Below, one piece after another: positions 6,967 to 9,037 of a DNA stretch of 9,037 bases. This DNA is from an uncultured Verrucomicrobium sp. (lineage in GTDB: Bacteria; Verrucomicrobiota; Verrucomicrobiia; Methylacidiphilales; GAS474): positions 1 through 9,037 of the forward strand of contig CAISZB010000297.1 in NCBI GenBank assembly GCA_903889845.1, read 5' to 3'. Under the pieces are notes generated by a model. That model made no database searches and was not told where the DNA came from. It saw nothing but the letters and a program-made list of their open reading frames with translations. The number at the start of each line of letters is the position of its first letter. The first letter of the stretch is position 1. The translations under genes and the position numbers were made by a program.

Positions 6967-7802
6967 GTAAGACCGTCTTCCTCACCGGGGCCAGCGCCGG
7001 GATCGGCCTCCTCACCGCCCGCGCCCTCGCCGCGCGCGGCCACCGCGTCTGGGGCACCGCCCGGAAGCTCGAAAACTTGCCGAAGGACTTGCCCGGCTTC
7101 CACCCCGTCGTCCTCGATTTAAACAATCGCGCCGGGATTCCCGCCGCCTTCCTCGCCGCCCAGGAAGAAGCGGGCGGGGCCTTCGACGTCCTCATCAACA
7201 ACGCGGGCAGCGGCACCTTCGGCCCCCTGGAAGGCTTCACCGAGGAGGAATTCCGCTCCCAGCTCGAAACCCTCCTCTTCGGCCCCCTCGACCTCGTCCG
7301 CGCCGCCCTCCCCGCCATGCGCGCCCGGAACCGCGGCCTCATCGTCAACGTCGCCTCCCTCGCCACCGAGTTCCCCCTCCCCTTCCTGGCCCCCTACAGC
7401 ATGAGCAAGGCCGCCCTCAGCGCCATGACCGAGGGGCTGGGCATCGAGCTGGCCCACACCGGCCTCCGCCTGATCGACCTCCGCCCCGGCGACTTCCGCA
7501 CGAAGTTCCACGACTCGACCAAGCGGATCGAACTCTCCCCCGCCCTCGCCGCCGCCTACGCCCCCAACCTCGAAGCCGCCTGGAACGCCATCGACAAAAA
7601 CATGAACGCCGCGCCCGACCCCCAGCAGGTCGCCGACGCCCTCGTGAAAATCGTCGAAGGAAAAACCAAGCGCCCCGTCGTCGCCGTCGGCGACATCTTC
7701 CAAGCCCGCATCGCCCCCCTCCTCGTCCGCTTCGCCCACCGCGCGTGGGTCCAGTGGGGGTTGAGGCTTTATTATGGGTTGAAGACGGGGAAGAAGACTT
7801 AG
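6963..7802 (+). CDS. Short-chain dehydrogenase/reductase (SDR), candidate 3-ketoacyl reductase of the module
   Basis: A classical SDR of 279 residues. The cofactor motif TGASAGIG is at 8-15, LDLNN follows near 51, NNAG is at 79-82, and the catalytic Ser132 and YSMSK (Tyr145, Lys149) are present, followed by RPGDFRT at 174-180. TAR at 32-34 after the second strand would suit NADP(H), an inference. The position before FGP that usually holds the tetrad Asn (as in ETNVFGP) is Leu104 here (ETLLFGP). The C-terminus extends past the Rossmann core with a basic/aromatic segment (VRFAHRAWVQWGLRLYYG) that could sit on a membrane. An ATGA overlap with the restored ketosynthase frame suggests coupled translation, and reduction of the 3-keto intermediate is the natural role. 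It resembles general SDRs more than a canonical FabG, so the substrate stays open. Confidence 0.85.
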   Translation: MSKTVFLTGASAGIGLLTARALAARGHRVWGTARKLENLPKDLPGFHPVVLDLNNRAGIPAAFLAAQEEAGGAFDVLINNAGSGTFGPLEGFTEEEFRSQLETLLFGPLDLVRAALPAMRARNRGLIVNVASLATEFPLPFLAPYSMSKAALSAMTEGLGIELAHTGLRLIDLRPGDFRTKFHDSTKRIELSPALAAAYAPNLEAAWNAIDKNMNAAPDPQQVADALVKIVEGKTKRPVVAVGDIFQARIAPLLVRFAHRAWVQWGLRLYYGLKTGKKT

Positions 7803-8209
7803 CGTTTTCTCTTGCCCGCGTTGACAAGCGAGCGGCAGAGCTTCGGAAAGGCATTCAAAAGCGCCTTGTCCTCCGTCACCAGCACCGTGTCGAGCGCCCT
7901 TGCCAAGGCGACAAATTCGCAGTCGTAGGCCGTGCAACGGCTTGCCGCGATCAGATCAAAAACAAAGTCATCGCTCACCTGATGTTCCCCACCCCGGAGG
8001 AGAGTGGAGGCATACGCCACCGTCTTTTCCGCGTCCTCCCTTGCCGCCTCCCCACGCCGAATTCGCCCCGCAAGCACGTTGCGAAACTCCGACCGCCACA
8101 GCACCGGGGCAGCCCACTCCGGATCGGATTCCAGCAAGGCCCACGCCTCCTGGTTCCGCGCTCCCGGAATGCAGCAGTAGAGCAGGACGTTCGTATCGAC
8201 GACGATCAT
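7799..8209 (-). CDS. vapC: VapC-type PIN-domain toxin (ribonuclease)
   Basis: A complete PIN domain of 136 residues. The four acidic metal-binding positions are visible: Asp5 in MIVVDTNVLLY, Glu41 in LWRSEFRNVL, Asp96 in TAYDCEFVALA and Asp114 in VTEDKALL. VapC toxins are Mg-dependent RNases that block translation by cleaving tRNA or rRNA; the target here is unknown. The C-terminus is basic (NAGKRKR). The start lies 10 bases after the antitoxin stop, so the pair forms one operon with the antitoxin first, the normal order. The stop codon overlaps that of the SDR gene on the other strand by three bases, with no room for a terminator between the converging genes. All catalytic residues are intact, so the toxin should be functional. 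Confidence 0.9.
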   Translation of the reverse strand: MIVVDTNVLLYCCIPGARNQEAWALLESDPEWAAPVLWRSEFRNVLAGRIRRGEAAREDAEKTVAYASTLLRGGEHQVSDDFVFDLIAASRCTAYDCEFVALARALDTVLVTEDKALLNAFPKLCRSLVNAGKRKR

Positions 8210-8219
8210 CGGCCAGGCG

Positions 8220-8474
8220 TCAAAACTCTTCCCGCCCTTCGCGCTTCAAGGCATCGACTTGGTCGTGGGGAATGGAAAATTTCTGGGCCGCCACGAACTT
8301 CCGGGCCTCTTCGACCAACGCCTTCGCGTCGATCCTCTTGGAGGGTGCCGTCGCCTCCTGCAAAATAGAAATCACCTCCCGATTCAGGCTCCGGTTATGG
8401 AGCTTCGCCCGCTTCTTGAGGTCCCGGTGGAGTTCCTCCGGCAGGGATTTCAGGGTGAGGGAGTAGGAATACAT
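8220..8474 (-). CDS. Ribbon-helix-helix antitoxin (Arc/FitA-like), partner of the VapC toxin
   Basis: An antitoxin of 84 residues. A short beta strand (YSYSLTLKSLP, 2-12) is followed by helix A (EELHRDLKKRAKL) and helix B (SLNREVISILQEA, about 28-41), the ribbon-helix-helix layout of Arc and FitA-type antitoxins. The charged second half (about 42-84) would wrap and inhibit the toxin. It should bind its own promoter as a dimer or tetramer, strongest in complex with toxin. The start is secure: an in-frame TGA lies only 12 codons upstream with no other start codon between. There is no Shine-Dalgarno sequence before the ATG; a palindromic operator occupies that place, so the message is probably leaderless or nearly so. 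Confidence 0.87.
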   Translation of the reverse strand: MYSYSLTLKSLPEELHRDLKKRAKLHNRSLNREVISILQEATAPSKRIDAKALVEEARKFVAAQKFSIPHDQVDALKREGREEF

Positions 8475-8493
8475 GGAACCATAATGGTTCCAT
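8473..8493 (-). promoter_or_regulatory. Palindromic operator of the toxin-antitoxin operon
   Basis: ATGGAACCAT (8473-8482) and ATGGTTCCAT (8484-8493) form a perfect 10-bp inverted repeat around one base, A8483. Each arm also fits ATGGWWCCAT, so the site can be read as two near-identical boxes 11 bp apart, one helical turn, as ribbon-helix-helix repressors commonly use. The left edge includes the first two bases of the antitoxin ATG, and the site covers the expected -10 and transcription start. A degenerate third box (TTGGTT, 8495-8500) continues the 11-bp register. Confidence 0.75.
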
Positions 8494-8508
8494 TTTGGTT
8501 TTTGTCAA
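8481..8508 (-). promoter_or_regulatory. Promoter of the toxin-antitoxin operon
   Basis: On the minus strand a perfect -35 TTGACA occupies 8508-8503. A -10 is less clear: CATTAT (8486-8481, spacing 16) and TATGGT (8483-8478, spacing 19) each match 4/6. Either lies inside the palindromic operator, so repressor binding would block RNA polymerase. Initiation from the first choice would fall at or next to the antitoxin ATG. Confidence 0.6.
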
Positions 8509-8523
8509 CACTCTCCTCTGCAA

Positions 8524-9036
8524 TCACGGTCCAGCCCAGACCCAGTCGCCCTCCGTCCCGTGCATCGCCAGTTTCCCTCCCTCATCCGTCCGATTCCAAC
8601 CGACGGAATAGAGCCGGTAGGAATCCCCTTCCCTACGATAGACAAAGGGGCGATCCACCATGATTTCCTGATCCAGTCCGGGAGGGAGGTCGGGGAGGTC
8701 CTTTAGATTGTCGGGATAGTGACCGTTGTGAATCCGGTAACGTTCCAAGAAGCACGCAAGGCGGGCGAGGCGAAAATTAGTTTCCGACCGGAGGACAGCA
8801 CAAAAACTATGCGGAGAGCACACCGCAGCCAAGGCATCGTAGCTCAAGAGATGACGGTAGAATGGCCACACTTTCCACCACGAATGGATGTCCCACACAT
8901 ATTTCATCGCAAAAACATCCTGAGAGACCTTTCCATCCTGCAAACGAAGAGCCCTATCCGTCTCATCCAACCTGTTAAGCCCATAGACGATGTCCAAGTT
9001 GCGTAGGGCGGTCCAAAACTGAGACACGTGGCGGTC
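8524..9036 (-). CDS. PVC-type hypothetical protein, C-terminal part (5' end outside window)
   Basis: The frame is open to the right edge, so this is the last ~170 residues of a longer protein; the GTG at 9027 is probably internal. The function is not recognised. The C-terminal part has a layout I associate with many planctomycete and verrucomicrobial hypothetical proteins: a helix ARLACFLERYRIHNGHYPDN leading to LKDLPDLPPG, then FVYRREGDSYRLYSVGWN, a turn TDEGG, and the closing GDWVW. The helix-YP-x-x-L plus beta pattern recalls the periplasmic part of type II secretion pseudopilins, so an exported protein is possible. The upstream part is rich in Trp, Tyr and His (WDIHSWWKVWPFYRH). G+C is lower than in the rest of the window (48% over 8701-8760 and 55% over 8821-8880, against 70% over 7201-7260). 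It lies on the antitoxin strand, 49 bp upstream of that gene. Confidence 0.65.
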   Translation of the reverse strand, partial: DRHVSQFWTALRNLDIVYGLNRLDETDRALRLQDGKVSQDVFAMKYVWDIHSWWKVWPFYRHLLSYDALAAVCSPHSFCAVLRSETNFRLARLACFLERYRIHNGHYPDNLKDLPDLPPGLDQEIMVDRPFVYRREGDSYRLYSVGWNRTDEGGKLAMHGTEGDWVWAGP

Positions 9037-9037
9037 C

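Noticed and set aside
4713..7937. Three further long minus-strand frames (4713-5660, 5684-6742, 7119-7937) opposite the lipid-module genes
   Set aside because: They mirror the coding frames of the ACP-dehydratase, ketosynthase and SDR genes, have Gly/Val/Glu-biased content and no domain features.

Overview
The window is GC-rich bacterial DNA, about 70% G+C where I hand-counted a coding sample and strongly G/C-biased at third codon positions. Three things suggest the PVC superphylum, most likely Verrucomicrobiota: a DUF4912-type protein next to a GH57 glucan enzyme; the C-terminal layout of the protein at the right edge, which I know mainly from planctomycete and verrucomicrobial hypothetical proteins; and many starts without a Shine-Dalgarno sequence. 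This placement is an inference; no marker gene is present.

Left block (1-3425, + strand): the 3' end of a DUF4912-type gene, a complete GH57 enzyme of the glucan-branching type, and an exported thioredoxin-fold protein with a helical TPR-like tail. The first two probably act together on glycogen or alpha-glucan. The thioredoxin may be co-transcribed but has no evident part in glucan chemistry. A GT4 glycosyltransferase (3441-4586, - strand) converges on this block.

Central block (4671-7802, + strand): a compact acyl-chain module. It has an acyl carrier protein fused to a hotdog (FabZ-like) dehydratase, a FabB-like ketosynthase, and a short-chain dehydrogenase/reductase. Together these could run condensation, ketoreduction and dehydration on a carrier-bound chain. 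No enoyl reductase lies beside them, so a polyene or unsaturated product is possible. The GT is transcribed divergently from the same 84-bp spacer, so a glycosylated lipid is conceivable but unproven. A textbook intrinsic terminator separates the ACP-dehydratase from the ketosynthase. The ketosynthase is split by an apparent one-base deletion in a C run near its 3' end; restoring the base joins it to the reductase by an ATGA overlap. The reductase lacks the usual SDR tetrad asparagine, and the dehydratase has several unusual motif residues but keeps its catalytic His/Glu pair.

Right block (7799-9037, - strand): a VapC-type PIN toxin and its ribbon-helix-helix antitoxin, with a 21-bp palindromic operator that runs into the antitoxin start codon, then the C-terminal part of a PVC-type hypothetical protein in visibly lower-GC DNA. 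The toxin and reductase genes overlap tail to tail. No RNA genes, CRISPR arrays or insertion sequences were seen, and no gene-free stretch exceeds about 100 bases.
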